A stretch of DNA of 64,000 nt from Thermothielavioides terrestris NRRL 8126 (GCF_000226115.1 NC_016457.1:8804001-8868000), one strand, 5' to 3'. Positions 12,776 through 25,640 are shown, counted from the stretch's first letter. The notes: generated by a model from the letters alone, not told the origin. Numbers and translations are program-made.

Positions 12776-12862
12776 GCTCCAACCTCCGATCGATCGCTCC
12801 AATCAGTCGCCCCGATCAAAGAACTCGACCGGCTAGTCGCCCCGATCAAGGAACCCGATAGG

Positions 12863-12892
12863 TGGATTGAATGGATTGAATGGATTGGATGG
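12863..12892. repeat. 9-bp tandem repeat in TRIM
   Basis: Three 9-bp units of TGGATTGAA (the third reads TGGATTGGA), plus a partial fourth. Too short to code for anything. Confidence 0.7.
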
Positions 12893-12948
12893 TTGAGGTG
12901 CAAGATACAATGGACTTGCAAGCTAAGGACAGCTTTTCTATTTGTTCG

Positions 12949-12962
12949 TAGGGGGGGGCAAT
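12949..12962 (+). promoter_or_regulatory. Polypurine tract of TRIM
   Basis: A run of eight G within TAGGGGGGGGCAAT directly precedes the right LTR, in the position of the plus-strand primer of an LTR retrotransposon. Confidence 0.7.
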
Positions 12963-13234
12963 TGTTATACGCAGTTGTAGGTCACCTATAGCCACCTGTG
13001 GCCAACTGCGCAAGTGTGGGCCCACTGGGCCCCACAATAGCACTGGGCCCTGCAACAGTGCATAGGCCACCTTACGTACAGGCCACTACACTCTTGTATT
13101 TAGGTGGGCACTTGCCTATATTCTATACTCTTGTAATACATCTATCTTGCACTCCTTCGAAGCTCCTGCTTGGTTTGAGTGCCCCGCTGCTTGGCTGACG
13201 AGACTAGGTAGCAACCTACTTTGTTCGTGTAACA
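12963..13234 (+). repeat. 3' LTR of the TRIM
   Basis: 272 bp, TGTTATACGCAG...GTGTAACA. Aligns without gaps to the left LTR. It retains more TpG than the left LTR at several sites, so the left LTR took more hits on one strand. Confidence 0.88.
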
Positions 13235-14214
13235 CTTACTAAGTCCATTGCTAAACGGTCGACGTCGTCTCTATACCTCGTTAAAGCAGCTAGCTAAATG
13301 CTTTTCGCTAGTACTATAAAGGTATAGCACTTAAGTATTATAGTCGCCCTAAATATAGTAGTAATCTACGCCTTATTGTCCGTGTTAGCGAACTATGCTT
13401 AGTAGTCCTCTTTAAATATAACTACTATATTCCTACTCTTTAGTAACTTCTATACTACAATTATACTACTTCTACTACCTCCTATCGTCGCCTCTATTAT
13501 AGCTATAGCTACATTGACCACCTAGACTATATTGCCTATACTCCTGTTGATAATATCCGTAGACACTTGCCTAAGGTCTACTATAAGCTTATAGAATAGC
13601 TTCTTCGATATATACTATATATAGCTTTTAAGTAGCTAGGGCGCCACCATTGTAGCTACGCCCTGCCCTACTACCTAGGCCTAGGTCCTCGCCTAGGTAC
13701 CTCTAATGCTCGCCTATAATCTAACTTTATTCTTTATCTATATAACCTCCTCTTTTATATAGTCGACACTTCTATATAGCTTATATATATCGTAAAAGCA
13801 GTTTAGCTTATCTCAAAATATCTTACGATAGTATATATATATAGTAGCCTATATATATAGCTATATCTCTAGCGACACTAAGGCATAGAACTCTTATAAA
13901 AGCCTTGATCTCTTATCGCTAGCGCCCTTGGTATATATATTCCGATCGTTTATAGCTTCTATAGGAGGGAGCCTAAATCTTCGGTCGCATCGGTCGGGGT
14001 GCTTACGTATATTAGCTACAGTGTCGTAACCTATAGTAACCTATAGAGCCTGCTACTAAGCTATTGCCATCGCTATCGCGACCTATATAGCTACTACGCC
14101 CTCTCTATAATATCGTAGATAGGGGTAACTAGGTATACTAAGAACACTCGCGTTGTCAGATTCGATTTTAGCTCAACAGTTCCTTCGCAATTGGCGTTTA
14201 AGTACGAAGAAGCC

Positions 14215-14877
14215 TCTTTATAGCCTAATATAGTTATAACTAAGGGCCTCTATTCTATACCGAGTATATAGCTATAACACTAAGGGTACTCTACTAGAAT
14301 ACTAATAGTAGTAGGCACCGCCTTAACTAAGTGTTAGAGGGAAGAGAGGAGTTTAACCTAGTAGCGGTTTAAAAGCCGCCGATCTACCTAAATACAACCC
14401 TACTAGCCCTATCTTATAGGCAAGGTAGGCGATATAAGATAATATAGTACTAGTAGGATAGCGCTATATGTAAGTAAGCGCTTCGACTATACAATGTAGT
14501 CTACTAAAGCTAGGGAAGACTAAGCGGCAATAACATTTAAAAAGGAGGGGTTAGACCTCTTTATAGTATAGTCTATCTACTTGTCTAACTAGGAGCTAGG
14601 GTAGCGGTTGCTACTTTACGCCTTAGTAGAGCAGGAGCTAAGGGGGCGCAATATACTTATAGGCGACTTCAACGCCTACTATCTAATATAGGACAAGTAT
14701 AATAGGACCTTTTAATTAGCGAGTATACTACTTTAGATCGTAGTAGAATAGGAGCTTAAGCTCTATATACCTTGTAATATATCTACCTAGGTTTAATAAG
14801 GTAATAGAGATAGTATAATCAACTGTATTTAAGCAACGTAGGGCAGCGGTACCTAGTGGCTAGGGCTATTCGACTTA
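14215..14877 (+). mobile_element. LINE-1a continued (start of ORF2, endonuclease region)
   Basis: Continues LINE-1a after LINE-2 and includes the right TSD copy. It matches LINE-3 about 27890-28545. It holds the decayed apurinic-like endonuclease domain: GDFNAY-like motif at about 14662-14679, in the place of the family's GDFNAHH. Then, inside the phrase ...TTCGACTTA, the match jumps back to the LINE-3 27495 equivalent; I place the LINE-1a/LINE-1b break there. Confidence 0.75.
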
Positions 14878-14971
14878 ACCTAGCTAAGCACTAGCTAAAG
14901 TATATCAATTGTAGAGGCTTTTATATAGCCTTCAATATATGCTATAGGGTTGCAAAGGAGTAGCGTAAGTA
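14878..14971 (+). mobile_element. LINE-1b, 5'-truncated start
   Basis: From about 14878 the sequence equals the end of ORF1 (third zinc-binding block) of LINE-3 at about 27495-27590, not the endonuclease sequence expected from LINE-1a. It is read as the 5' end of a truncated LINE whose remainder is at 16388-17909, 36419-38464 and 39883-40839. Those pieces sum to about 4.26 kb, matching the LINE-3 interval 27495-31769. Confidence 0.65.
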
Positions 14972-16387
14972 AAGAGATAGTTAAAAAGTAGATTTACACT
15001 TGGCCCACTCGACCCACTTACATATCGCGTACGCGCCTTGGCCCCAACCACCCTCTTTCTTCCAACTACTACAACTTCGTCAATTGCAGGCTAAAATGCG
15101 AGCTTTTAGGCTAGAATTGTCGCCCAATGTCCGCTCTATTCGAGGGAAGTGGAAGTTTTTGTTAGATACTAAAAAGGCTACTATTATTGCGGCTCGAAAG
15201 GCTGGGGTATCTCGTAAGGTCTTAGCCTCTAATTTCCAATGCAGTTTAACCACTATCTCCAACACTTGCAAACGCTTCGAAGAATATAGAACCGTCGAAA
15301 CGAAGCTATATAGTAGCTAGCCAAAGAAGCTCAACAAGGCCTAGGTTCAATATATAGTCTAGATAGTTAAATGGAACCTTTAGATAAACTAGACGGCCCT
15401 ATTAGGGGCCTACCCTCACCAAGTCGTTAAGAACACCTTACGTAAGGTCCTAGGCAAGCATTATCGTTGAAAATTCTATTCGATTAAGAGGATCGCCCTA
15501 AACGAAGAAATAGCTGCTCTTTGGCTACAGTATATAAAAGAGTTGAAGAACAAGGTCTAAGATTTGATAGAGGTATAGCCAAGTGTATTCTAACCCCTCT
15601 AGTAGCTCTTGTTAACTTGAAAATTAGGGGGCCTACTCCGACGAATCTTCCGTTCAAACTACCCTAGATACGCCTAACGGTTAGGTTTTCTATACCCTAG
15701 AGTATAAATATAATAAAGAGGTCGTTAATATCTAGGCTTATATCAAGGCTGAGATTACAATGATAGTATAGGGGATGATTTAGAAGGGGAGGAGGTTACC
15801 CTTAGTAGTGATGACCTAGGATAAGGATTCTCTATACTAAGGATATATAGCCAATAGCTATATCTAGGCTCTAGAAGAAGGCCTACTTCCATTCTACTGC
15901 CCTAGCACCTTTTTCCTCTAGGATAACGTAAAAATCTATATTACAGCTAAGACGAAGGAGTAGTTGGAATAGTATAGCATCTAGGTCTAGGAGCACCCTC
16001 CTTATAGCCTAGATCTCAACTTAATCGAACATATGTAGAAGAAAATAAAGGAAATCCTATGTAGAGACTTCCCTAGCCTGTATCTTCTAAAGGATACGGA
16101 GGCCAACAGGGCCAAGGTAGCTGATGCGTTGCGGGCTATATAGGAGAGGGTGCCCTAGGATTTGATCGACCGGCTAATCGATTCGATGCCTAGGCGCCTG
16201 CAGGCCGTACGCAAGGCCAAGGGCTGGTATACGAAGTATTAGAGCCCTGTCAAAGAGCTTCAATTTGAACTAGAAATAGCCCGGTTTAGCCTAGGATTGA
16301 CTGCGTTGTAGGTGTTCAAGTATGCTAGGCTAACTGTGTAGTGGGGTGCCAAGATAGGAGTGTAAATCTACTTTTTGACTATGATTT
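14972..16387 (+). mobile_element. Tc1/mariner-type DNA transposon, copy 1
   Basis: 1416 bp, with terminal inverted repeats of about 30 bp. The left TIR core is TAGTTAAAAAGTAGATTTAC and the right end carries its reverse complement (GTAAATCTACTTTTTGACTA). TA dinucleotides flank both ends (14970-14971, 16388-16389), as expected for this superfamily. It is inserted in LINE-1b and keeps a transposase remnant with an N-terminal helix-turn-helix and a DDE/D-type C-terminal motif. It is about 1.4 kb, within the normal range for the superfamily. Confidence 0.88.
15096..16365 (+). pseudogene. Tc1/mariner transposase, RIP-degraded
   Basis: Cut-and-paste transposase. From the ATG at 15096 an open frame of 74 codons runs to a TAG at 15318, covering the helix-turn-helix DNA-binding region (KATIIAARKAGVSRKVLASN, then CSLTTISNTCKRFEE). 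Past the stop, homology continues in broken frames. At about 15990-16055 the translation HPPYSLDLNLIEHM is the family's PYSPDLNPIEH block carrying a catalytic acidic residue, and DNVKIYITAKTK-like sequence about 15924-15955 carries another. Several in-frame TAG/TAA stops and at least one frame change make it non-functional. End taken from the last recognisable codons before the TIR. Confidence 0.8.
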
Positions 16388-17909
16388 TATATAAAGGAGT
16401 AGTTCCTTAACTGCTTATTTATATTCTATATACTTTAACCTTAGGCAACGATAGTAGTAGGGGCAAGTATATAGTGTAGAAGCTAGGAAGATAAGTTAAG
16501 GGAGTAGTATCTAAGGAAGTGCTTTACTAAGGTAGGCTAGCCTATTAATATCTAGAGGGCAAGGCGCTTTAATAGTATAGACCTATTCCAGTTTAGGGTA
16601 TTCTTATAAACGTTCTAGGGAGCTAGGATATAGAATAAGAGCACTATTTATATAGCGCCTCTATATAATATAAACGTAGAACTAGCTTTATAGCTTAACG
16701 TAGTTATAACTAATAGCCTCTATTTTATACTATATAGCTATAATGCTAAGAGTACTCTACTAGAATACCAATAGTAGTAGATACTACTTTAACTAAGCGT
16801 TAGAGGGAAGAGAGGAGTTCAACCTAGTAGTGGTTTAAAAGCCGCTAGTCCATCTAAATATAACTCTATTAGCCTTGCTCTATAGGCAAGGTAGATAGTA
16901 TAAGATAATATATAGTATTAGTAGAGTAGTACTATATATAAGTAAACGCTTTAATTATATAATATAGTCTACTAAAGCTAGGGAGGACTAGGTAGCAGTG
17001 ATATTTAAGAGAAAGGGGTTAGACCCCTTTATAGTATAGTCTATCTACTTACTTAACTAGGAGCTAGGGTAGTAATCACTGCTCTATACCCTAATAGAGC
17101 AGGAGCTAAAAGGGTATAATATACTTTTAGGCGACTTCAATGCCTACTATCTAATATAGGACAAGTATAATAGGACCTCCTAGTTAGCGAATACATTGCT
17201 CTAGATCATAGTAGAATAGGAGCTTAAGCTCTATATACTTTGTAGTATACCTATCTAGGTTCGATAGGGCAATAGAGATAGTATAATCGACTATATTTAG
17301 ATAATATAGGGTAGTAGTACTTAGTAGCTAAGGCTATTCGACTTAGTAGGCTTGAACTATATATCCTAGGTAGCTGAAGTACTACTAAGGGGGAATAGCG
17401 GTAGAGCTACTATACTACTAGGCTATAGCTAGGCGCTATTAGACTATAAAAGGTATAAGGCTAAAGCGTAGTTCTTTACTCTATTAAAGGAGGTTAATAT
17501 AGTAGAGGAACTTAAGAATATAGTAGATATTCTAATATATAAGCTAACTAGTATTATAGATATAGTAGCGTTGTACTAGAAACTTAATTAGGAATTCTAT
17601 ATACTATAGTAGAACATTAAAGTTAATAAAGCAATATAGGAAGCGAAAAGGGCTAAGTATACCTAGCGATTAAGCTATATAGTAAGCTCCTAAATATACT
17701 ACTATAAGGCGATATAGTAGTTTAAATGCTATATTAGCTAGTTATAGACACTATATTAGCGCTACTCTTTTACTTAGGTATTAATAGAGCAGAAGTTAAT
17801 ATAGGATATTGAAAGGTAGATACAACTTCAAAGCTACCAACGCTCTAAGCCTCTAACGTTGCTAATGCTCTAGCTAGGGCCTAGGGAGCTCTAGAGCACT
17901 ATAATATAT
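16388..17909 (+). mobile_element. LINE-1b continued (ORF1 end, endonuclease)
   Basis: Resumes after the DNA transposon and matches LINE-3 from about 27590 to 29115. It includes the endonuclease GDFNAYY-like motif at about 17131-17151. LINE-4 is inserted at its right end in opposite orientation, with a TSD GCACTATAATATAT (17896-17909 and 36421-36434). Confidence 0.8.
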
Positions 17910-20482
17910 TATTATTATTATTATTAATCTTACACCGAAGAGGCACTTAGCACCTTGCCACTAAGGGCAAGCGGTCTCTCTACCTCTATATACACCACTT
18001 ATATATAGCGCCTACGCTACGTTCCTACTACGTAGGGTAGGCCTCCTCGCTTTCCTCTCTCCAACTCGCTAGAACTCACCTTTCTAGCCTAGTAGCGACG
18101 GAGATATAGCGGCCTATATAGCCCATTGTATACTACTTACTTATATAATACGTCCTTAGTGCAAATGCCTTAGTCGCTAGGTGCGTAGTATATGCGAGGA
18201 GAGTAGCTAGAGGCCGATCTTTCTACGCCTCTTCTTCCTTCTACGCTCCCTGCTTACACTACTGTTGTTCCTATAGCCGCCCACTAGAGGCTCCCCTACT
18301 ACGCTACCCTGGCTACTGTGTACTAGCTATATATCTATAGAGCTTTCTATCGCTCCCTTATATCTTATCTTACTTTCGACATTTAGTTCGAGTACTAGCT
18401 AGTACTCCCTTAGGCGCCTAGTGTATATTAGCTATCCTATAAGCGTCTAAGCGCCCCTTCTACTTCTAAGTAGCGTAAATAATATATACGAGTCTTAGAC
18501 GCTAGGTCTTTCTATAGTAACCGCTAGGTCCTTATAGTATATTACAAAGTAGATAACGGTCTTAGGCGCCTCGCTATAGTAGTAGAGTAGTATAGATATA
18601 TCTAATACTCCTTTCTAGAATAGGAACTGCCTTAAGCCAATAGCTCTTATATACGTCTATATAAAAAGAGAGCTCTATACCTTACTAAGGTCTTTATATA
18701 CCTATAGTATCTAGATAGGAGGCTCTAGGCTATATAGGTCGGCTACTTCTCTATAGTGTACCTTCTCTAGCCTTTTAACGTCTATATAGTATATCTATAA
18801 TACTCTATATACCTTCTACTCCTCTATTATAACTATATCTATATTAGTACGAAGCTAAGGCTTTTAGAGCCTCTATCTATCGTCTTCGCTACTCCTACTT
18901 TATACCTCTTCTACTACTATAGAGCAATATAAAAGGAGCTATTCTTTAGCCTATACCTACCTCCGTTCTATAGAAGAAACCCCTATAGCTAGCCCTATCC
19001 CTAGGGCACGACGTATATAGCGCCTCCTCTTTAGCCTCAACGCTACTTTTATATATATATTATATAAGAGCTATATAAGCCTTGTCCTCTAGAGCCTTTG
19101 TTCGATATATACTATTTAGCGGTTAAGATATAGATCAATAGGGGGTACCTAGGTCTCGCTCTTAAAGTTGTAGACTAGTATAGCTTTATATATATCTACA
19201 ACTATTCGAAAGTAGCCCAACTACGTTGCGCTAAAGCTATATACGATCCTATATAGGGTCCCTTTAACTAGTGTCGAAATATACTATACTACTACTCTAT
19301 ATAAAAGGACACTCTTAATAACCTTTATATAGATCTCCTAAGCTTATACAATATATACCCTATATGTCTTTGCTATAAGCTTTATAAGGGCGAACTTCTA
19401 TATAGCTATCTTTGCCTCTACCGCCTTCCTATATACTTTAAAGGAGAGTTTACAATCTAGCTATATACCTAGGAACCTTGCTAATTCCATTAGGGCGAGC
19501 CCTAGTTAGCCTTTACCTAAGATGTTAACGACCTCTATATATAGCTACTATATCCTTATAAAGTAGATAAGCTCGCTCTTTATAGATTTAAACTATATAC
19601 TTCGCTCTACTATCTATTTTTTATATTTAGTAAACCTCTATTCTAATGTACAATAGTACACTAGTATATCCTATTTAAATATAAGGAGGTTAGTGTTATC
19701 TCTATATCTAACTATTAAAAGCCTAGTATATACTTTAAAGGTGTAAAATAGGGGGGTAATAAAGAGGATAAATAGCGCTAGCGACAATAGTAAACCCTAC
19801 AATGTACCTTGCTATAAAGTTGTAGGCTCGGCTATAATCCTATTGAACTATAGATATACTATACAATCCTCGAAATAGCTCTTTAGGAGTATAATCAACT
19901 TTCTTTTAAAGCTAAGTTCCTAGAGCGTATATAGTAGCTAGACCTAGTCAACCTAGTCGAAAACGCCTTTTAAGTCTAGTTGTAATAGCGAGGTATAGAC
20001 GCTATATACCTATACCGTCTTTACTATATTGGTTACTACCTAGATCGCTACTTCTATAGACCTATATTACTAGAAGCCTATCTATATCTTAGGGAGTAGT
20101 TTATATACCTTAGCTATATATATTACCTAGTCTATAATAGCTACTTTAATGATTTTACCTACTATGCTAAATAGCGATATTAGGCGATATACCTCGACCT
20201 CTATCAATTACTCTAAAGACTTCCCTAGCTTCCTAAAGACAACTACCTATATAGTATAGAATCTATATAGGAAGTGCTCTAGCTTAAAGTAGATATATAT
20301 AATTATTGTAAGTACCTTTGATAGCTTATCCTCTTTATTATAGGCTTTAAAGAACTTATTAGTAAAAAAGTCTTTATTAAGCGCTTTATTCGATCCTATA
20401 TAGCTTATAATCTTTATAATCTTAGTACTATAGACCTCCTAGTTGATAGGTACAATATTATAAAAAGACCTTTTAAGCTATT
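17910..20482 (-). mobile_element. LINE-4, 3' half
   Basis: Minus-strand Tad1-like LINE: (TAA)n tail at the left, 3' UTR, ORF2 C-terminus and RT region going right. The Gypsy element at 20483 cuts it. Joined to 33409-36418 the total is about 5.58 kb, i.e. full length. Confidence 0.85.
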
Positions 20483-20868
20483 TGTTATAGCAAGGTAAAA
20501 CAAGTGCTAGATAACTTGTAGCTGAATTGATCCTTGATTAACGAAGACTTCAAGTCTGAGGAGAGAGAGGAAAACTATCAATATATAGGTAGAAAACCGT
20601 GCTAAAATACCTTGGGTAGTATATATAGACAATTTGTAGTAGGGCTATAATTTGCAGTAGGGCTATAAAGTCTATACGCTATAGGGTAAGACGTGGTTCG
20701 CCTTATTAGCATGTTTTTCCTTATTGGTAAGTCAACCCCTCTTTCCTAATCTAGAAGTCGACTTGAATCCTATAAATCTACTAACTTAGGAAGTTATATA
20801 GGCGTGTAGTTACGTGATAGGGCTATACGTAAGTTATATAACGGTGGTTAGCGTACTATACTATTATA
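20483..20868 (-). repeat. Gypsy LTR (3' LTR of the minus-strand element)
   Basis: 386 bp, TGTTATAGCAAGG...TTATA; same length as the LTR at 33023-33408. The terminal CA has become TA here, a RIP-type change. Contains an internal short duplication (TAGTAGGGCTATAA at about 20637 and 20655). Confidence 0.88.
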
Positions 20869-20888
20869 TTACCCCCCCTTTGAAAAAA
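20869..20888 (-). promoter_or_regulatory. Gypsy polypurine tract
   Basis: The + strand reads TTACCCCCCCTTTG next to the LTR, so the minus strand has CAAAGGGGGGG beside its 3' LTR. This fixes the orientation of the element. Confidence 0.7.
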
Positions 20889-21749
20889 CGTTATACCTAT
20901 ATAACAGATACGTTATAGTCCTCCGCTAGCTGTTAGTAATTAGAAAAATTAGCTTACAAGCCTATTTTTTACGAAGTTTATATAATTGAGTTCTACAGGA
21001 CTTAGAAATCTACGCTATAGCCCACTAGGCTATATAAGTCGTTGTATCTAGGCCAATAGGTATACGAGGGAGCTAGGATAAAATGTTATCCTACGACCTT
21101 ATAGTAGGTTTATATATATATACAACGTCTCCTAGATCGAGTTAGATCGTGTTATCCTTTAGATACTAGTAGGTTATTATCTAGGTGTTCGTTATCGAAG
21201 TAATCCTTCTTATAAGCCTTTAGCTATTATAATAACTGTTATAGTAGTCTAGCTATATAGGGGAATACTTTATAGAATTCCTAAAGGTGGTATAGTATAT
21301 TCTTAAAATTAGTAGTATTATACTATCTAGAATCCTTGCTTTAACTAATCTATTTAGTATAGTACTAGAGTTTCCCTTTAAATATCTAGGAGATAAGAAT
21401 CTTTTTAATTTACTATTCTAATTCGCTATCTACCTTAATTAGTAGCTTAGGCTAGGGTTCCTAGCCTAGTAATAGGTTATTCGATACCTTCTAGAGTTGA
21501 TCTAGGGTAAACATTAGATATATCTTCTAGGTCTTAAGTAGCTTTAACTTATAGGAATAACCCTTCCTAGCGATAATCGGAAAAGGCCTAGTAATAGGGT
21601 AATCGAGCTTGTCGCTTAGTTGGTTTATCTATTGATAGCCCTTTATAATATAAACCTCCTAGCTAACTTTAAACTTTTCTAGTCGCTAATACTTATCTAT
21701 TTATCACTTTTAGGCTTCTTAGGCTTTCTATATACTTTCTTTAGTAAAT

Positions 21750-24700
21750 TAGATAGTAGAATTGATTTTAGAGAGTATCTCCTAGGCTTTAATATAATTA
21801 AACTTGTCTTTAGTGCTATTAAATTCTTAGGTATACTCTTACTAATTATAGGTTATCTAAAGGAGTATACTAGTCTTGACCTTAAATAGGGCAAAGCCAA
21901 TAGACGAATAGGGTAAAATAGCTTAAATAAAATCTATTATAGGTAGTAATTTTAACCAATTGTCTTAGAAATAGTTAACGAATAGGTATAAACATTAGTC
22001 AAGGTATTGATTTCTAATTTTAGTTTACCTATCTATCTAGGGGTACTCTAAAGAAGAGAGGTGTAGATTAATTCTAAAAATCTTATAGAACTTGTCCTAG
22101 AATACTAAAATAAACTAAGGGCCTTAGTCTAAAGTGATCAATTCTAGGGCTCTATAGGTATATCAAATATACTAGTAGTAGAGCTATACTATCTCTTTAA
22201 TAGTAGTAGTCTTATAATAAAGGAGTAAATAACTATATTTCTCTAAGTAGTCTATTACAACGAAGACTTAATTATAGCCTAACTTGTCTTAGAGCATTGT
22301 ATAGAAGTTTATAGTAATATATTACTAAGGTCTTATAGGGACTTCTAAGGGCTTAAAGAGGCCTAGTAGCTTGTTATAGAGCATATAGGAACATTGGCAA
22401 GTTTAGTAATTTTAGACGAACTTATCGATATCTCCTATTTACCTTAGCTAAAAGTATTATCTCTAGACTAACTTTTATATCTTATTTCTACCTAGGTAGG
22501 CTATAGAGATCTAGTTATAAATTTTAGCTAATAGATAGGTCTATAGGTAACTATCTAGTAGAATTGTTAGCCTCTCTCCCTTTAGTAGAAGGCTACTATT
22601 GTTTAGGGTCTAGTTGATATTATTTTAATAGACGAGCTTTTAGAAGCTCTCTAGGGCCTTGTTCTCCTAGTTCGCTTTAAGGATAGTATCTACTAGTTTA
22701 TATTCTTTGAATTATTATAGACGAGATAGCTTAGATTTATTGGCTTTAATTTAATAGATTATATATTGTAAATTGTATTTAGTAGGCTCCTTAGATAGTA
22801 ACTCTAGTTCCTTTAAAATCTATAGGTCTAGCTTGCTCTTAGGGAGGACTATCTAGATATAATAGGCCTTTTAGACTTCTTTCTAAGTAGTAAGTTCTTT
22901 AGTTTTATAGGATAGGGCGTTGGCAATAGCGTTCTACTTGCTAAGTCGATAGACAATCTAAAAGTCTAGGGCAGAGAGGAGCTTAGCCTAACTAGCTTAT
23001 TGTATATTGAGTAGCCTCTTCTATATAAAGTATTACAATGTATAGTAGTCGAATAGGATATTAAACCACTACTAGAGGCTTAGTAGTATTAGGTACTATT
23101 CCTCAATGGTATATATAATAGTAAAGAGTTCCTTATTATAGATAGGGTAATTACTTTCTAGTTTAAATATCGTCTTTAAGAAGAATATAATAGGGTACTA
23201 ACTATCGTTGTATTTCTATTAGAAGACTCTAGCTACAACTTCGCTAGATACGTCGACTTCGATTCGACTCTCTCTAATAGGGTTGTAGTACTTAAAGAGT
23301 AGAGTATTAGTCATTTGCCTCTTAAGTTCTTAGAAAGCTTCTTTATACTCTTTAGTCCATTTAAATAGTTTTCCTTTAACGGTTAGGCGCTATAGGGGCT
23401 ATATAATCCTTCTATACTTATAGACAAATTGGCAATAAAAGTTATAGAATCTAAGGAAGGCTTATACTCCTTATACAATAGTAGGTTAGTCCTAAGAAAC
23501 TACTGTCTCGATTTTCTTTAGGTCTACTTAGACGCTTTTAGTACTAACGATAAACCTAAAGAACTTAGTCTTAGTAGTATAGAATTCGTATTTCTTAATG
23601 TCTATTTAGAGACCTACTTTATATAGCTTCTAGAGGATAAGTCGTATATATTTATAGTGTTCTTCTTTATTTTAAAATTAGATAATTAGGTTATTAATAT
23701 AGGCGGTTATAAATATATTAAGGTATTCGAAGAACTAAGAATTAACGAATCACTAGAAGGTAATAAGTCTATTATATAGGCTAAATAGTAGGACCTTATA
23801 GTAGAATTGGCTATAGTAGATTTAGAAGGTTGTTAGGTCTTTACTTCTAGGAGCAAGTCGAATTCGGTAGAAGGCTTACTAGATATTGATCTTAGTAAAG
23901 ATTTTAACGTTTTCTAGCTATTATAAAGTTTTATCAATATAGGATAGTAGATAGCAGTCCTTGACAGTAACTTTATTTAGGGCTTGGTAATCAACGTAGA
24001 ACCTCTAGGTCCTATCTCCTTTGATAGTAAAGAGTATAGGAGAGCTATATAAAGTAGTATTTAGCTTAATAAAACCCTTCTATAGGTTTTTAACTAGGTA
24101 CTTTTTTATAGTCTTTAGCTAGTCGAGGGTATAGAAGTATAAAGGGTTTACTTACTAGGGTAGCAGTCTAGTAAGTTTGATCTTATAGTTGTATTTACAC
24201 TTTAGAGACATTTTATTAAACTCTTTCTTTAAAAATATATTAGTAAATTTAGTAAAGTAAAGGTACTTCGTAATCGCTTCCTCGACTTAGGTTTAGACCT
24301 CTTTATCCTTATTATTAGGAAGTTTATTAATCTTTTTAGCTTTAATAGCTTAGTTAATCTAGGCAATAGTAATAAATCCTAATATAGAATTTCCTTATTA
24401 GTTTTCTTTAAGGAATATTTTATTAAAGGCTATAATAGAGATAACTATAGCTTTAATTAGATCCTTAAAAATCTATAGTCGCTCGCCCTCTTCTACCTAG
24501 GAGGTAGCTTATTCCTCTTCTTCTTTAAGTGTTATAGGTTGAGTATAGGTTCTTAAGGAAATAAATTCCTTGCCCCTCAGTACCTAGTCTATCTTTCGAA
24601 GGCTGTTATCCTATTCGCCTCTAAATAATACTTTTCGAAAGGGTTTCTTAGGAGGTTTAGCGAGATTATACCTATTGATATACATTTTAGAGACTTCGAG

Positions 24701-25640
24701 TTATATTGATTAGTATAATCCTAGGCTTACCTTAGGTTATATTAATCGATATAATCCTAGATCTTTAGTAGGCTATACCAATTAGTATAATTTACTAAAT
24801 ATAGGTTTAGAAGGTTTAGGAAATAACTCTTTATACTTTAATATTTATAGCTACTACTAAGCCCTTTAACACTAATTTTAACGCTCTATCGCTTAGTCTC
24901 GCCTTTTAGTATCCTTCTAATGTTTAGAGTTTAGTACCTTAGATATAAAGGAGTTATAAGGAATTTCAAGGATATAGCTCTATTCTAGATTATATAGTTT
25001 ATTTTTAGGCTAGATTAGTTAATATTGGTAAACATTTAGTAGAATATTATAATAAACGAGCTACTATTAGCCTAACAATAGCTAGTACTCCTTCCTTATA
25101 TTAAAGGCTAGGAATAGAGTATCCTTCTATATCCTCTTGTCGATTTAGAGGTCGAACTTTAAGATTAAGTTGATAAGATCTATAGATCTACTTTAGAAGT
25201 CCTTTATAGAGATTAGAGTCTTAAATAATGTTCCTTTAATATTAAGTTTCTTAGTAATTCGCTTTATATAAGTTTAATTAAAAAAGGTATAACTATTTGC
25301 TCTAGAGTTAACAAATATAGTGATAGTAATACTAGTTCTATTAATAGCTAAGGTATAGAGGAAGAAGAGGCTTTAACTACTTATAAGCTACTAAAGGTCT
25401 ATCTAAGTAACTATTAACCTAATATCTAGCTCTAAGCTAGAGTCTACTTTCCTTAGGGCCCTTAGTTTTCTAATTTAATGGTCTTAGTTTTATTTTCTTT
25501 AACTAAGTTCGTTATCTTCTCTAGGTCTACCTCTATCTTCTTAATTATAGTTGTAATATATTTTAGGTACTACGCCTTTATATAACTAGTCTCTTAGCAA
25601 TAGAAGTATTTACCTTCTTCCTTTAAGGTATTATATTCCT
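21750..25640 (-). pseudogene. Gypsy pol (gag knuckle, protease, RT, RNase H, integrase), RIP-degraded
   Basis: Minus-strand remains in order. CCHC knuckle at about 25570-25620 (KYFYC-ETSYIKA, from a CFYCQETGHIKAWC-type motif). Aspartic protease at about 25290-25325 (FVNSRANS for FVDSGANS). RT with the YLDD box as YINN at 23690-23701 and downstream EEHY. RNase H with KELL-like ELLTIIYTIEE at about 23100-23135. Integrase with LRPLVYFSILG-like sequence at about 22090-22130, from a DRGPQF-type motif, followed by TKIRNQYLDQ at about 21995-22030. Dense stops and loss of catalytic aspartates make it inactive. The frames were read piecewise, so the limits are approximate. Confidence 0.75.

Larger units (their letters stand above)
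12069..13234 (+). mobile_element. TRIM-like non-autonomous LTR retrotransposon
   Basis: Two 272-bp LTRs (TG...CA) enclose 622 bp without coding capacity, flanked by a perfect 5-bp TSD CTTAC (12064-12068 and 13235-13239). The empty site is seen in LINE-4 at about 35450. A tRNA-like primer-binding site follows the left LTR and a G8 purine tract precedes the right LTR, so it is transcribed left to right. No gag or pol is present, and the size fits a terminal-repeat retrotransposon in miniature. It is far less AT-rich than the LINE around it. The autonomous partner is not in the window. Confidence 0.85.
7453..14214 (-). mobile_element. LINE-2, full-length Tad1-like LINE (interrupted by a TRIM)
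   Basis: On the minus strand this is a complete copy: (TAA)n tail and 3' UTR at the left, RT region in the middle, ORF1 and the 5' end (...CGAAGAAGCC) at 14214. After removing the LTR element at 12069-13234 and its 5-bp TSD, the length is about 5.59 kb, equal to LINE-3 and LINE-4. A 16-bp TSD flanks it. It lies inside LINE-1a and is therefore younger than LINE-1a. Heavily RIP-mutated with no usable ORF. It probably belongs to the same subfamily as LINE-3 by its 3' end. Confidence 0.85.

Noticed and set aside
12083..13198. Small frames in the TRIM (12083-12304, 12998-13198, 12846-13070)
   Set aside because: They lie in the LTRs and tandem repeats; the two + strand frames are the same LTR read twice, not genes.
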